Shown: positions 17,853 through 26,434 of the stretch, in pieces
Position numbering within the stretch: the first letter of the stretch is position 1
Layout: each line of letters starts with the position of its first letter
From: Rhodospirillales bacterium
GTDB lineage: Bacteria; Pseudomonadota; Alphaproteobacteria; Acetobacterales; Acetobacteraceae
Reading direction: 5' to 3'
Length of the DNA: 41,340 bases
Assembly: GCA_947447625.1 (NCBI GenBank)
Contig: CANFKS010000026.1
Span: 1 to 41,340, forward strand
Notes under the pieces: generated by a model
The model's database searches: none
Told to the model about the DNA's origin: nothing
What the model saw: the letters and a program-made list of their open reading frames with translations, nothing else
Made by a program: the position numbers and the translations under genes

Positions 17853-18800
17853 ATGCTGAGGATGATCGGGTTGCGCCTGGCGCTGGGCGTGATGACGCTG
17901 CTTGGCGCCTCGATGCTGATATTCGCGGGGACCGAGATCTTGCCGGGCGATCTGGCCTCGGCGCTGCTGCAGAACAATGCGACGGCCGAGAACCTCGCCA
18001 CGATGCGCGAGCAGCTGGGCCTCGATCGGCCGGCGGCGGTGCGCTATGCGCAGTGGTTCGGCGGTGCGCTGCAGGGGGATCTGGGGCGGAGTTTGGCAAC
18101 CGAGCGGTCGGTTGCGCGGGATATCGCGCCGCGGCTGGGCAATACGGTGTTTCTGGCGGTGTATGCGGCCGGGATTGCGGTGCCGCTGTCGATTGTGTTG
18201 GGGCTGATGGCGGCGGTGTGGCAGGGCAGCGTGTTCGACCGGATGGTCAATACGGTGACGCTGATGACGATATCGGTGCCGGAGTATCTGATCGGCTATC
18301 TGCTGATGAAATATATCTCGGTCGAACTCGGATGGTTGCCGACGCTGGCCAATGTGACGGAGCAGACGGGGCTGGGGGAGCGGCTCTATCTGACGTTGCT
18401 GCCGATGCTGACGCTGGTGCTGGTGGTGATTGCGCATATGATGCGGATGACGCGGGCCTCGGTGCTGGCGATCATGGCGAGCCCGTATATCGAGATGGCG
18501 TTTCTGAAGGGCATCCCGAAATGGATCGTGGTGGTGCGCCATGCGTTTCCCAATGCGCTGGCGCCGGTGATTTCGGTGGTGGCGCTCAATCTGGCCTATC
18601 TCGTGGTGGGCGTGGTCGTGGTGGAGGCGGTGTTTGTATATCCGGGGCTTGGGCAATTGATGGTCGATGCGGTGTCCAAGCATGATGTGCCGGTGGTGCA
18701 GGCGTGCGGGCTGATTTTTTCATCGGCGTTCATCGTGTTGAATATGCTGGCCGATATTGCGGCGATTTTGGCCAATCCGCGGCTGCGGCATCCGCGATGA
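17853..18800 (+). CDS. dipeptide/oligopeptide-type ABC transporter permease (DppB-like)
   Basis: A 315-aa permease (BPD_transp_1) of the DppB/OppB/NikB type. It has an N-terminal helix in LRMIGLRLALGVMTLLGASM, the periplasmic MREQLGLDRPAAVRYAQWF segment, about six membrane helices, and an EAA-type loop within the GIPKWIVVVRHAFPNALAPV stretch. The ATG at 17853 follows a predicted promoter; the frame is open upstream only through intergenic sequence and the cca end. The downstream permease overlaps by ATGA. Substrate could be a di- or oligopeptide, nickel or a glycoside; no binding protein gene is present to help decide. Confidence 0.88.
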   Translation: MLRMIGLRLALGVMTLLGASMLIFAGTEILPGDLASALLQNNATAENLATMREQLGLDRPAAVRYAQWFGGALQGDLGRSLATERSVARDIAPRLGNTVFLAVYAAGIAVPLSIVLGLMAAVWQGSVFDRMVNTVTLMTISVPEYLIGYLLMKYISVELGWLPTLANVTEQTGLGERLYLTLLPMLTLVLVVIAHMMRMTRASVLAIMASPYIEMAFLKGIPKWIVVVRHAFPNALAPVISVVALNLAYLVVGVVVVEAVFVYPGLGQLMVDAVSKHDVPVVQACGLIFSSAFIVLNMLADIAAILANPRLRHPR

Positions 18801-19624
18801 GGCTCTATGGACACCGTGTGACGTGGCCGGCGGCGCTGGGGATGGTGATTATTGCGGTCAACCTGATGGGGGCGATCGGGGCGCCGTGGCTTGCGCCGTT
18901 CGACCAGGCCGAGGTGGTGTGCGAGGCGTGGGACGATCCGAGTGCGGCGCATTGGCTCGGGTGCGACAATCTGGGGCGGGATTTGTTGAGCCGGTTGTTG
19001 TTCGGGGCGCGGATGTCGATCGGCTTGTCGCTGCTGATCACGACGCTGTCGTTTTCGATCGGGATCGTGGCCGGGTTTACCGCGGCGATCGCCAAGGGGT
19101 GGGTCGATACGGCGTTGAGCCGGGCGGTGGATTTGATGCTGGCGATGCCGTCGCTGATTTTTGCGTTTGTGGTGTTGTCGGTGCTGGGAACGGATATCCC
19201 GGTGCTGGTGGTGACGCTGGCGTGTCTGGATTCGACGCGGGTGTTTCGGCTGAGCCGGGCATTGGCGATGAATATCGTGGCGCTCGAGTATGTCGAGGTG
19301 GCGCGGCTGAGGGGGGAGGGGCTGTGGTGGATCATCACCCGCGAGGTGCTGCCGGCCGCACGGGCGCCGTTGATTGCGGAATATGGGCTGCGGTTTTCGT
19401 TCGCGTTTTTGTTTGTCGCGGCGCTGTCGTTTCTCGGGCTGGGCATCCAGCCGCCGGATGCGGATTGGGGGAGCATGGTGCGGGACTACCGGGACATGAT
19501 CAATCTCGGGGTGAGCGCGCCGTTCTGGCCGGCCGGGGCCATCGCGGTGCTGACGATCGGGGTGAATTTCGTGGTGGATTGGCTGCTGGCGATCCAGTCG
19601 CGCGGGCATGGTGAGAACGCATGA
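18797..19624 (+). CDS. dipeptide/oligopeptide-type ABC transporter permease (DppC-like)
   Basis: A 275-aa partner permease. The N-terminal helix is followed by GAPWLAPFDQAEV and HWLGCDNLGRDLLSRLLFGAR, the OppC/DppC family region, then membrane helices and an EAA loop with LRGEGLWWIITREVLPAARA. It ends with GVNFVVDWLLAIQS, as usual for the family (where the end is often DPR). It overlaps dppB and the ATPase gene by four bases each, so all three proteins are probably translated in a coupled way. Confidence 0.88.
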   Translation: MRLYGHRVTWPAALGMVIIAVNLMGAIGAPWLAPFDQAEVVCEAWDDPSAAHWLGCDNLGRDLLSRLLFGARMSIGLSLLITTLSFSIGIVAGFTAAIAKGWVDTALSRAVDLMLAMPSLIFAFVVLSVLGTDIPVLVVTLACLDSTRVFRLSRALAMNIVALEYVEVARLRGEGLWWIITREVLPAARAPLIAEYGLRFSFAFLFVAALSFLGLGIQPPDADWGSMVRDYRDMINLGVSAPFWPAGAIAVLTIGVNFVVDWLLAIQSRGHGENA

Positions 19625-21222
19625 GCGTGTCTGACATCGTGTTGGAGGTTGATCGGCTCAGGGTTGCGGCGGGTGCGGCGGTGCTGGTCGATGATGTGTC
19701 GTTCACGTTGCGGCGCGGCGCGGTGATCGGGCTGATCGGGGAGTCGGGCGCGGGGAAGACGACGATCGGGCTTGCGTGTCTGGGCTATACGCGCAACGGC
19801 TGCGCCATCGCCGGCGGGCGGATCGTGTTTCGGGGGCAGGATATCCTGACGCTGTCGGCCGCGGGGCGGCGGGCGTTGCGGGGGCCGGGGGTGGCTTATA
19901 TCGCGCAGTCCGCCGCGGCGTCGTTCAATCCGGCGATGACGTTGTTTGAGCAGGTGTGCGAAATTCCGGTGCGGCACGGCTTGATGACGGCTGCGGCGGC
20001 GCGGGCGGTTGCGGTGGGGTTGTTCCGGGAACTCGATCTGCCGGACCCGGAGAATTTCGGGCGGCGGTATCCGCATCAGGTGTCGGGCGGGCAGTTGCAG
20101 CGGGCGATGGCGGCGATGGCGATGGCGGCGCGGCCGGATATTCTGGTGTTCGATGAGCCGACGACGGCGCTCGATGTGACGACGCAGGTGGAGGTGTTGG
20201 CGGCGTTCCGCAAGTTGATCCGCGAGCATCGGACGGCGGCGATCTACATCACGCATGATCTGGCGGTGGTGGCGCAGATCGCGGATGACATCATGGTGTT
20301 GCGGCACGGCCGGATGATCGAGCACGGGACGGCGGAGCAGATTTTGCAGGCGCCGCGGGAGGACTACACGCGGCGGCTGGTGGCGGAGCGGGTGCGGGGG
20401 CATTCGTTTGTCGCGCGCGCGGATGGCGGGGCGGCGCTGTTGTCGGTCCGCGATGTGGTGGCGAGTTATGCCACGTTGCCGCGGGTGATCGATGGGGTCA
20501 GTCTGGAGGTGCGGCGGGGGGATACGCTGGCGGTTGTGGGGGAGTCGGGGTCGGGGAAGAGTACGTTGGCGCGGGTGATCACCGGGTTGTTGCCGCGCGA
20601 GGCGGGGGAGATCCGGTTGGGGGGGGAGGTGTTGTCGGCGGGGCTTGGGGGGCGGACGCTGGAGCAGAAGCGGCGGGTGCAGATGATTTATCAGATGCCG
20701 GATGTGGCGTTGAATCCGCATCAGACGGTGCTGGATATCATCGGGCGGCCGATCGGGTTCTATTTCGGGCGGTCGCGGGGGGAGATCCGGGCGCGGGTGT
20801 TGGAACTGCTGCGGATGATGGATTTGCCGGAGAGTTTCATCGATCGGACGCCGGGGGAATTGTCGGGCGGGCAGAAGCAGCGGGTGGGGATTGCGCGGGC
20901 TTTGGCGGCGGAGCCCGATCTGATTGTATGCGACGAGGTGACATCGGCGCTGGATCAGTTGGTGGGGGAGGAAATTTTGTTGTTGCTCAAGCGGTTGCAG
21001 GAGGAATTGGGGGTTGCGTATCTGTTCATTACGCATGATCTCGGGGTGGTGAAGCGGATTGCCAACAAGGTGGCGGTGATGCTGAAGGGGCAGATCGTGG
21101 CGGGGGGGGAGACGGAGACTGTGTTTGCGCCGCCGTTTCATTCTTATACGGCGTTGCTGTTGTCCTCGGTGCCCGAGATGCGGGGCGATTGGCTGGACGA
21201 GGTGTTGGCGCGGCGGCTTTGA
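19621..21222 (+). CDS. fused double ATPase of a dipeptide/oligopeptide-type ABC transporter (DppD-DppF)
   Basis: A 533-aa protein with two complete ABC domains in one chain. Domain 1 (about 5-255): Walker A GESGAGKT (40-47), signature VSGGQLQR, Walker B ILVFDEPTTALD, switch ITHD. Domain 2 (about 275-530): Walker A GESGSGKS (307-314), signature LSGGQKQR, Walker B LIVCDEVTSALD (the usual Pro after DE is Val), switch ITHD. Both sites look catalytically intact. GsiA/YejF-type fusions have the same plan. It energises the two permeases. No substrate-binding protein or peptidase gene is adjacent, so a distant binding protein must be used. Confidence 0.92.
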   Translation: MSVSDIVLEVDRLRVAAGAAVLVDDVSFTLRRGAVIGLIGESGAGKTTIGLACLGYTRNGCAIAGGRIVFRGQDILTLSAAGRRALRGPGVAYIAQSAAASFNPAMTLFEQVCEIPVRHGLMTAAAARAVAVGLFRELDLPDPENFGRRYPHQVSGGQLQRAMAAMAMAARPDILVFDEPTTALDVTTQVEVLAAFRKLIREHRTAAIYITHDLAVVAQIADDIMVLRHGRMIEHGTAEQILQAPREDYTRRLVAERVRGHSFVARADGGAALLSVRDVVASYATLPRVIDGVSLEVRRGDTLAVVGESGSGKSTLARVITGLLPREAGEIRLGGEVLSAGLGGRTLEQKRRVQMIYQMPDVALNPHQTVLDIIGRPIGFYFGRSRGEIRARVLELLRMMDLPESFIDRTPGELSGGQKQRVGIARALAAEPDLIVCDEVTSALDQLVGEEILLLLKRLQEELGVAYLFITHDLGVVKRIANKVAVMLKGQIVAGGETETVFAPPFHSYTALLLSSVPEMRGDWLDEVLARRL

Positions 21223-21266
21223 CGATACGATATCGTAATGAATAGGGCGTGATTTGGCGGGTGCGG

Positions 21267-21818
21267 TCAGCGGAGTTTTGAGAAAATAAGGGGGAGGTTG
21301 GCTCGGCTGGTCCGGGCGGGTGGATCGGGTGGCGGTGATGGGGGCGGTGGCGGGTTGGCGGGTTTGGGGGCGCGGGCGGGTTTGGGGAGCGGGGGCGGGG
21401 GGTCGCCGGGCATTTGGATGGCAAGGGCGCGCGCGAGGGGGCGCAGGATGCGCCCGGCGCGGGGGACTTCGGCGAGGAAGCGGGCACAATCCTCGGTATG
21501 AAGGAGGTGTTGCATTTGGCTGGCGAAGCAGCGGGCGTTGTAATCATCGACGTGGCGGATGAGCCAGGCGGGGCCGGCGGACAGGCGCGGGGTGCTGCGG
21601 GGGCGGGCAGGGCGGCCCGGGCGGGGGGCGCGCGGTTTGGGGAGTGTGCCATCGCGCCAGTGCGCGAAGAGGCGTTCGAAGCGGGCGATGATGAGGCCGA
21701 TATGCTGGTAGATGCGCAGGAGGAGCACCTGGCGCGCGCGGTCCTTGGCCGCAAGGGCGGCGACGACGCCCCGGAGGCTGGTGAGGATGGCGCGGAAGGT
21801 GATGGCGAGTGTCGTCAT
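21267..21818 (-). CDS. proline-rich hypothetical protein
   Basis: A 183-aa protein with an amphipathic N-terminal half (MTTLAITFRAILTSLRGVVA), a basic Pro/Arg linker at about residues 62-80 (PKPRAPRPGRPARPR), a middle helical part (AWLIRHVDDYNARCF) and a long C-terminal run of Pro with Ala and Lys. There is no catalytic motif and no clear signal peptide. I recall very similar proteins in several copies in Acetobacteraceae genomes, always hypothetical; that is memory, not a search. Base composition is as GC-rich as its neighbours. It is transcribed alone, convergent with the DppD-F gene. Confidence 0.6.
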   Translation of the reverse strand: MTTLAITFRAILTSLRGVVAALAAKDRARQVLLLRIYQHIGLIIARFERLFAHWRDGTLPKPRAPRPGRPARPRSTPRLSAGPAWLIRHVDDYNARCFASQMQHLLHTEDCARFLAEVPRAGRILRPLARALAIQMPGDPPPPLPKPARAPKPANPPPPPSPPPDPPARTSRANLPLIFSKLR

Positions 21819-21825
21819 TATCGTT

Positions 21826-21854
21826 AGTTTAAATAAATGACTTCACCGCGTCAA
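21826..21854 (-). promoter_or_regulatory. predicted promoter of the proline-rich hypothetical gene
   Basis: On the minus strand TTGACG (21854-21849) and TAAACT (21831-21826) are 17 bases apart, in a short AT-rich patch. Initiation about 7 bases later would coincide with the ATG at 21818, again suggesting a leaderless transcript. Confidence 0.45.
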
Positions 21855-21915
21855 CATCGATGTGCAGGATGTGGGGCTTGAGCGTTGGGCTTTATCATGG
21901 AAGCGGGTTGATCCA

Positions 21916-22905
21916 ATGAGTGTGATGGTCACGGGCGGCACCGGGTTTGTGGGTTTGAACCTGGTGGAGGCGCTGTTGGCGCGGGGCGAGGCGGTGGTGG
22001 TGGTGGCGCTCGACGATGTGCCGGCGCCGGCGTTGCGGGCGTTTGCGGGGTTGGCGGGGCGGTTGGTGGTCGAGCGGATGGATGTGCGGGACCAGGCGGG
22101 GCTGGTGGGGTTGATGCGGCGGCATGGGGTGGATCGGCTGTTTCCGTTTGCTGCGATCACGTCGGGGCCGGAGCGGGAGGCGGAGGTGCCGGAGCTGGTG
22201 ATCGAGGTCAATCTGCTTGGGTTTATCGCGCAGATGCGGGCGGCGCGGGAGGCGGGGGTGCGCCGCGTGGTGGCGCCGTCGTCGGCGGCGGTTTATGGCG
22301 AGAGTTTCTATCGCCATGCGCGGTTGGACGAGGTGACGACGCCGGCGGTGCCGGTGGGGGTTTATGGGGTGACGAAATATGCCGTGGAGCGCTGTGCGCT
22401 GCGGCTTGGGGCGTTGTGGGGGATGGATGTGGTGGTGGCGCGGATCGGGTCGGTGTTCGGGCCGTGGGAGCGCGATACGGGGTTGCGCGATATGATCGGG
22501 CCGCATTGGCATTTGGCGCGGATGGCGCTGGATGGGCGGGAGGCGGTGTTGCCTGCGGTGATCCCGTCTTACACATGGGTGTATTCGCGCGATGTTGCCG
22601 GGGGGCTGTTGCATTTGCTCGATATGGCGGCGCCGGCGGAGCTTGTGTTCAATTTGTGTTCGGGGATGGCGTGGGGGGATGTGATTCTGGCGTGGGCGGA
22701 GCGGTTGCGGGGGGATTATCCGGGGTTTCGCTGGCGGCAGTCGGCGGATGCGGGTGCGGTCAATGTGCGGTTCAGCGAGACGCGGGCGCGCGGGGCGATG
22801 GATGTGTCGCGGGTGGCGGGGACCGGGTGGCGGCCGCGGTTTGGGCCGCAGGAGGCGTATGCGGATTATGCGGCGTGGGTGCGGGGGACGGCAGGCGGGG
22901 TTTGA
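21916..22905 (+). CDS. NAD-dependent epimerase/dehydratase family protein
   Basis: A 329-aa extended SDR enzyme. The nucleotide-binding motif GGTGFVG is at residues 7-13, and the catalytic Tyr150 and Lys154 lie in VYGVTKY. VVAPSSAAVYGE is the sugar-epimerase-type serine strand, and RIGSVFGPWERDTGLRD the C-terminal substrate loop. Relatives include UDP-glucose 4-epimerase and D-erythronate dehydrogenase; the substrate is not decidable. The ATG at 21916 is preferred because it puts the Rossmann strand at residue 2; an upstream ATG at 21862 adds an unrelated 18 residues. Neighbouring genes do not form an evident pathway with it. Confidence 0.85.
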   Translation: MSVMVTGGTGFVGLNLVEALLARGEAVVVVALDDVPAPALRAFAGLAGRLVVERMDVRDQAGLVGLMRRHGVDRLFPFAAITSGPEREAEVPELVIEVNLLGFIAQMRAAREAGVRRVVAPSSAAVYGESFYRHARLDEVTTPAVPVGVYGVTKYAVERCALRLGALWGMDVVVARIGSVFGPWERDTGLRDMIGPHWHLARMALDGREAVLPAVIPSYTWVYSRDVAGGLLHLLDMAAPAELVFNLCSGMAWGDVILAWAERLRGDYPGFRWRQSADAGAVNVRFSETRARGAMDVSRVAGTGWRPRFGPQEAYADYAAWVRGTAGGV

Positions 22906-22972
22906 GGGAGCAAAGCGCGCCCGAAGATCGCAGTTTTCGCCTGAAGGCCAGTGACGCAGCCGCGTTGGGGAT

Positions 22973-23013
22973 AAAGTTTTTTTGCTTCTTTTTTTCCAAA
23001 AAAAGAAGCGCTT
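22973..23013 (-). repeat. A/T-rich palindromic element, copy 3
   Basis: A perfect 12-bp stem (22984-22995 with 22998-23009), 2-base loop, same AAGCGCTTC - A run - CTTT layout on the minus strand as copies 1 and 2. It lies between the convergent epimerase and sugar-permease genes. Confidence 0.75.
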
Positions 23014-23033
23014 GATCCTGGCGGCCTGGCCTG

Positions 23034-23061
23034 GAGCCTAGCCTGGAGCCTGGCTAGGCTC
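23034..23061 (-). terminator. 10-bp hairpin downstream of the sugar ABC operon
   Basis: GAGCCTAGCC (23034-23043) and GGCTAGGCTC (23052-23061) pair perfectly with an 8-base loop, 39 bases after the permease stop codon. It has no T tail of its own. With the palindrome beyond it, it may protect or end the minus-strand operon. Confidence 0.4.
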
Positions 23062-23100
23062 GTGAATGGACATGCCGCCGCGCGCACCGTTTTCGGGGGA

Positions 23101-24006
23101 TTATTCCTTGACGGCGCCGGTGAGGCTGGAGACGTAGTACTCGACGAAGAACATGTAGAAGATGGCGACGGGGAGCGAGCCGAGGAGGGCGCCGGCCATC
23201 AGCGAGCCCCAGTGGTAGACGTCGCCTTGGACGAGTTCGGTCAGCACGGCGACGGGGACGGTTTTTTTCTCGGTCGAGGAGATGAAGGCCAGCGCGTAGA
23301 TGAATTCGTTCCAGGACAGGGTGAAGGCGAAGATGCCGGCGGAGATCAGGCCGGGGACGGCGAGGGGCAGGGTGATGCGGCGGAGGATTTGCAGGCGGGT
23401 TGCGCCGTCGATGAGGGCGCATTCCTCGAGTTCGTAGGGGATGGATTTGAAGTAGCCGATGAGCAGCCAGGTGCAGAAGGGCACGAGGAAGGTCGGGTAG
23501 GTGAGGATGAGGGCGTAGGGGGTGTCGAACAGGCCGAGTTGGTAGACGACCTGGGCGAGGGGGATGAAAAGGATGGAGGGGGGCACGAGGTAGGCGGCGT
23601 AGATGGCGAGGCCGACATATTCGGAGCCGCGGAAGCGCAGGCGCTGGATGGCGTAGGCGGCGAGCACCGAGGCGAGGAGGGAGAGGAAGGTGGAGCCGAA
23701 GGCGATGCTCATCGTGGTGACGAGCCAGTGGCCGTAATCGGTTTCGAAGAGGAGTTTATGGATGTTGGAGAAGGTGGGGTTGTTGATCCAGAAGGGGTTG
23801 TTGTCCTTGTAGTTCATCAGTTCGACGTTCGGTTTGAACGCGGTGATGCCCATCCAGAAGAAGGGGAAGAGGAGGACGATGAGGAAGATGACGAGCGGGA
23901 TGTAGATGGTGACGATGCGGCGCATGCCGCTGTCCCACGACATGACTTCGGGGCCGTCGTTTTCGGTGACGGCGGGTTGGTCCATTTTGGTGTCAGTCAT
24001 TGCCAT
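23101..24006 (-). CDS. carbohydrate ABC transporter permease (MalG/UgpE-like)
   Basis: A 301-aa permease with six predicted helices, preceded by a hydrophilic N-terminus of about 30 residues. The EAA loop reads ELEECALIDGATRLQILRRI, matching the E-A-A-x3-G consensus of carbohydrate (CUT1) permeases. SWNEFIYALAFI is typical of MalG-type proteins. Start choice is uncertain: ATG at 24006 (used), ATG at 24000, or a TTG at 24012 that would overlap the upstream stop codon. It is the last gene of the operon, after its partner permease. Confidence 0.88.
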   Translation of the reverse strand: MAMTDTKMDQPAVTENDGPEVMSWDSGMRRIVTIYIPLVIFLIVLLFPFFWMGITAFKPNVELMNYKDNNPFWINNPTFSNIHKLLFETDYGHWLVTTMSIAFGSTFLSLLASVLAAYAIQRLRFRGSEYVGLAIYAAYLVPPSILFIPLAQVVYQLGLFDTPYALILTYPTFLVPFCTWLLIGYFKSIPYELEECALIDGATRLQILRRITLPLAVPGLISAGIFAFTLSWNEFIYALAFISSTEKKTVPVAVLTELVQGDVYHWGSLMAGALLGSLPVAIFYMFFVEYYVSSLTGAVKE

Positions 24007-24008
24007 TT

Positions 24009-24956
24009 TCAATCATTGTCAGACCCCTGCTGCCACTTGCGCCGGCCGAGGGCGTAGTAGCTGAAGAAGGTGGCGAAGATCAGGAACGGGATCATGGCGA
24101 CCGCGATGGCGGCCCCTTCGCCGAGTTGGGCGCCGGGGATGCCGCGTTGGAAGGCCAGGGTGGCCATGAGATGGGTGGCGTTGATGGGTCCGCCGCGGGT
24201 GATGGCGTAGACGAGTTGGAAATCGGTGAAGGTGAAGAGCACCGAGAAGGTCATCACGATGGCGAGGATGGGCATCAGCAGGGGCGAGGTGATGTGGCGG
24301 AAGGATTGCCAGGGGGATGCGCCGTCGAGGAGGGCTGCTTCGTAGAGGGAGGGGGAGATGGTTTGCAGGCCGGCGAGCAGGGTGATCGCCACGAAGGGGA
24401 TGCCGCGCCAGACATTGGCGACGATGAGCGACCAGCGGGCGGCCCAGGGGGTGCCGAGGAAGTCGATATAGTGGTCGAGGATGTGGAGGCGGTCGACCAT
24501 GACGTAGGAGATGATGGAGAATTGGGGGTCGTAGATCCACCAGAAGGCGATGGCGCTCAGCACGGTGGGGGTGATGTAGGGCAGCAGGATGATGGCGCGC
24601 AGGAAGGATTTGAAGGGGATCTGGTGGTTGAGCAGCAGGGCCAGCCAGAGGCCGAGGGCGAATTTCAGCGCCGTGGCGGTGAAGGTATAGAACAGGGTGT
24701 TCCAGACCGAGGTGAGGAAGATCGGGTCGTCCATCAGGCTGACGAAGTTTTCGATGCCGACCCATTCGCCGTTGCCGCCGATTTCGGTGTCGGTGAAGGC
24801 GAGGTAGATGCCGAGGCCGAGCGGGTAGGTGAGGAAGGCCACCAGCAGGCCGACCGCGGGGAGCAGGCAGATGAAGATCAGGAACGGTTTGTAGTCGAAC
24901 AGCTTCACGAGCCAGTTGGGCTCGGCTCGTGAGGGTTTCCAGGTCGATGCGTCCAT
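24009..24956 (-). CDS. carbohydrate ABC transporter permease (MalF/UgpA-like)
   Basis: A 315-aa permease of the sugar type. The first helix is at about residues 25-47 (FLIFICLLPAVGLLVAFLTY), with YLAFTDTEIGG and WNTLFYTFTATALKFALGLW typical of MalF/UgpA. The EAA loop is LYEAALLDGASPWQSFRHIT. The start at 24956 lies 64 bases after the binding-protein gene, and this gap holds a strong hairpin. It heterodimerises with the next permease to form the channel. Confidence 0.9.
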   Translation of the reverse strand: MDASTWKPSRAEPNWLVKLFDYKPFLIFICLLPAVGLLVAFLTYPLGLGIYLAFTDTEIGGNGEWVGIENFVSLMDDPIFLTSVWNTLFYTFTATALKFALGLWLALLLNHQIPFKSFLRAIILLPYITPTVLSAIAFWWIYDPQFSIISYVMVDRLHILDHYIDFLGTPWAARWSLIVANVWRGIPFVAITLLAGLQTISPSLYEAALLDGASPWQSFRHITSPLLMPILAIVMTFSVLFTFTDFQLVYAITRGGPINATHLMATLAFQRGIPGAQLGEGAAIAVAMIPFLIFATFFSYYALGRRKWQQGSDND

Positions 24957-24984
24957 GATCCGCCTTTCGGTGTGGGCGAGGATG

Positions 24985-25012
24985 GCCGCGCCTGGACAGG
25001 TCCAGGCGCGGC
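24985..25012 (-). terminator. 13-bp intercistronic hairpin between binding-protein and permease genes
   Basis: Bases 24985-24997 and 25000-25012 are perfect GC-rich inverted arms (CCGCGCCTGGAC core) with a minimal 2-base centre. It has no T tail, so an mRNA-stability block that protects the upstream binding-protein message (as with malE-malF) is more likely than full termination. Confidence 0.6.
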
Positions 25013-25020
25013 GGTGTGCC

Positions 25021-26370
25021 TCAGCCCTTTTTGTAGATGCGCGTCAGGCGACGCTCGGCTTCCTTGGTGGCTTCCTCGGGCGTGGACTGGCCGGCGCAGA
25101 CGCTGGCGAACATCTGCACGAGGATGTATTCGGCGGTGGCTGCTGCGGCGCCGGCTGTGATCGGGCCTTTGTAGCCATCGTAGAACGTCATTTTCTGGGC
25201 GTCGCGGTAGGGGAGGATCTTGGGGTCGGACTTCCAGCAATCGGATTGGTCGAAGGCGAGCAGCGGGTGTGCCCAGTAGCCGAGGCACTGGGTGAGCCAA
25301 TTGTCGTACTGGTCGGCTTCCATGAGGAAGCGGAGATATTCCTTGGCGGCGTTGGGGTATTTTGTGTGCTTGAAGACCATCGCGTTGAGGGTGTTGGCGG
25401 CCTCGGGGGCGCGGCCCTGGAAGGCGCCGGGGAGGCGGGCGTGTTCGGTGTCGGCGGCGATGCGGGCCATGGCCGGGTTGGTGGCGGCGCCGTTTTTGGC
25501 CACGAAGTAGATCGACACGCCGTTGCCGGTCATGGAGATTTCCTCGGCGAGGTAGGCCTTGTTGTTGCTCGGGTCGAGCCACGACAGGGTGCCGGGGATG
25601 AAGGTTTTGTAGAGTTCGGCGCCGTATTTGAGGGCGGCGATGGTTTCTTTGCGGTTGATGGCGACCTTGCCGGCTTCGTCGACCTGGTAGCCGCCATGGG
25701 CCCAGAGGAGCCAGGTGGCGGTGCCGTTGCCGTCGCCTTGGGAGTTGCCGAGCGCCCAGCCGAGGGGGTGACCGTTTTTGTGGAGCTTGCGGGCGAGATC
25801 GAGGAACTTGGTCAGGTCATCCGGGGGGGTGGCGTAGCCGGCTTCGTTGACCCAGGATTTGCGATAGACGAGGGCGCCGCCGCCGCAGCCCATCGGGATG
25901 GAGATCCACTGATTGGTGCCGTATTTTTTGCCGTATTTCTCGGGCAGGGCGCCCCAGCCGCCGTATTTTTTGCCGAGGTAGGTGGCGAGCTCGGTCATGT
26001 CGAGGGTTTTTTCGACATAGAGATGGGGGTCATTGGCCCAGCCGGCGACGACGTCGGGGCCGGCGCCGGTGCGGGCTGCGACGGCGACCTGGGCGCGGAT
26101 GTCTTCCCAGCCGACGAAATCGGTGCGGACTTTGACGCCGGTGGCCTTGGTGAACTTGGCGGTGTTTTCGTTCCAGACGATTTCGTCGGGGTCAACGAAT
26201 TTGGTGGGGCGGATGACGCGCAGTTCGGCGCCGGGCTCGATCGGCTGCTTCGGCGGGTCGATCTTTGCCATGGGGATGGCGGAATGGGCGGTGCCGGGCG
26301 CGAAGGCGGCTGCCGATACGGCCGCGCCGGCGCCGACGATGAGACTGTCACGCCGCGAAAATTCTGTCAT
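25021..26370 (-). CDS. extracellular solute-binding protein, family 1 (sugar type), Tat-exported
   Basis: A 449-aa binding protein. The N-terminus MTEFSRRDSLIVGAGAAVSA has a twin-arginine motif (SRRDSL) and a hydrophobic stretch, with likely cleavage near residue 30 (GTAHSA). The mature part matches SBP_bac_1: GVKVRTDFVGWEDIRAQVAV near 80-97 and GPDVVAGWANDPHLYVEK after it. Export by Tat means it is folded in the cytoplasm, which could reflect a bound cofactor or fast folding. It sits between the ATPase and permease genes of a complete CUT1-type importer. The ligand may be a sugar, sugar alcohol or glycerol-phosphate-like compound. Confidence 0.9.
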   Translation of the reverse strand: MTEFSRRDSLIVGAGAAVSAAAFAPGTAHSAIPMAKIDPPKQPIEPGAELRVIRPTKFVDPDEIVWNENTAKFTKATGVKVRTDFVGWEDIRAQVAVAARTGAGPDVVAGWANDPHLYVEKTLDMTELATYLGKKYGGWGALPEKYGKKYGTNQWISIPMGCGGGALVYRKSWVNEAGYATPPDDLTKFLDLARKLHKNGHPLGWALGNSQGDGNGTATWLLWAHGGYQVDEAGKVAINRKETIAALKYGAELYKTFIPGTLSWLDPSNNKAYLAEEISMTGNGVSIYFVAKNGAATNPAMARIAADTEHARLPGAFQGRAPEAANTLNAMVFKHTKYPNAAKEYLRFLMEADQYDNWLTQCLGYWAHPLLAFDQSDCWKSDPKILPYRDAQKMTFYDGYKGPITAGAAAATAEYILVQMFASVCAGQSTPEEATKEAERRLTRIYKKG

Positions 26371-26434
26371 AGGATTTGGCCTCCCTCAGATGCGGCGCAT
26401 TGGCCGCGTGTTGCACATTTTTTGGGCGACGGCT

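Noticed and set aside
23062-24932. Long Gly/Asp/Glu-rich plus-strand frames opposite the sugar permeases
   Set aside because: Acidic low-complexity antisense translations; the minus strand has permeases with EAA loops.
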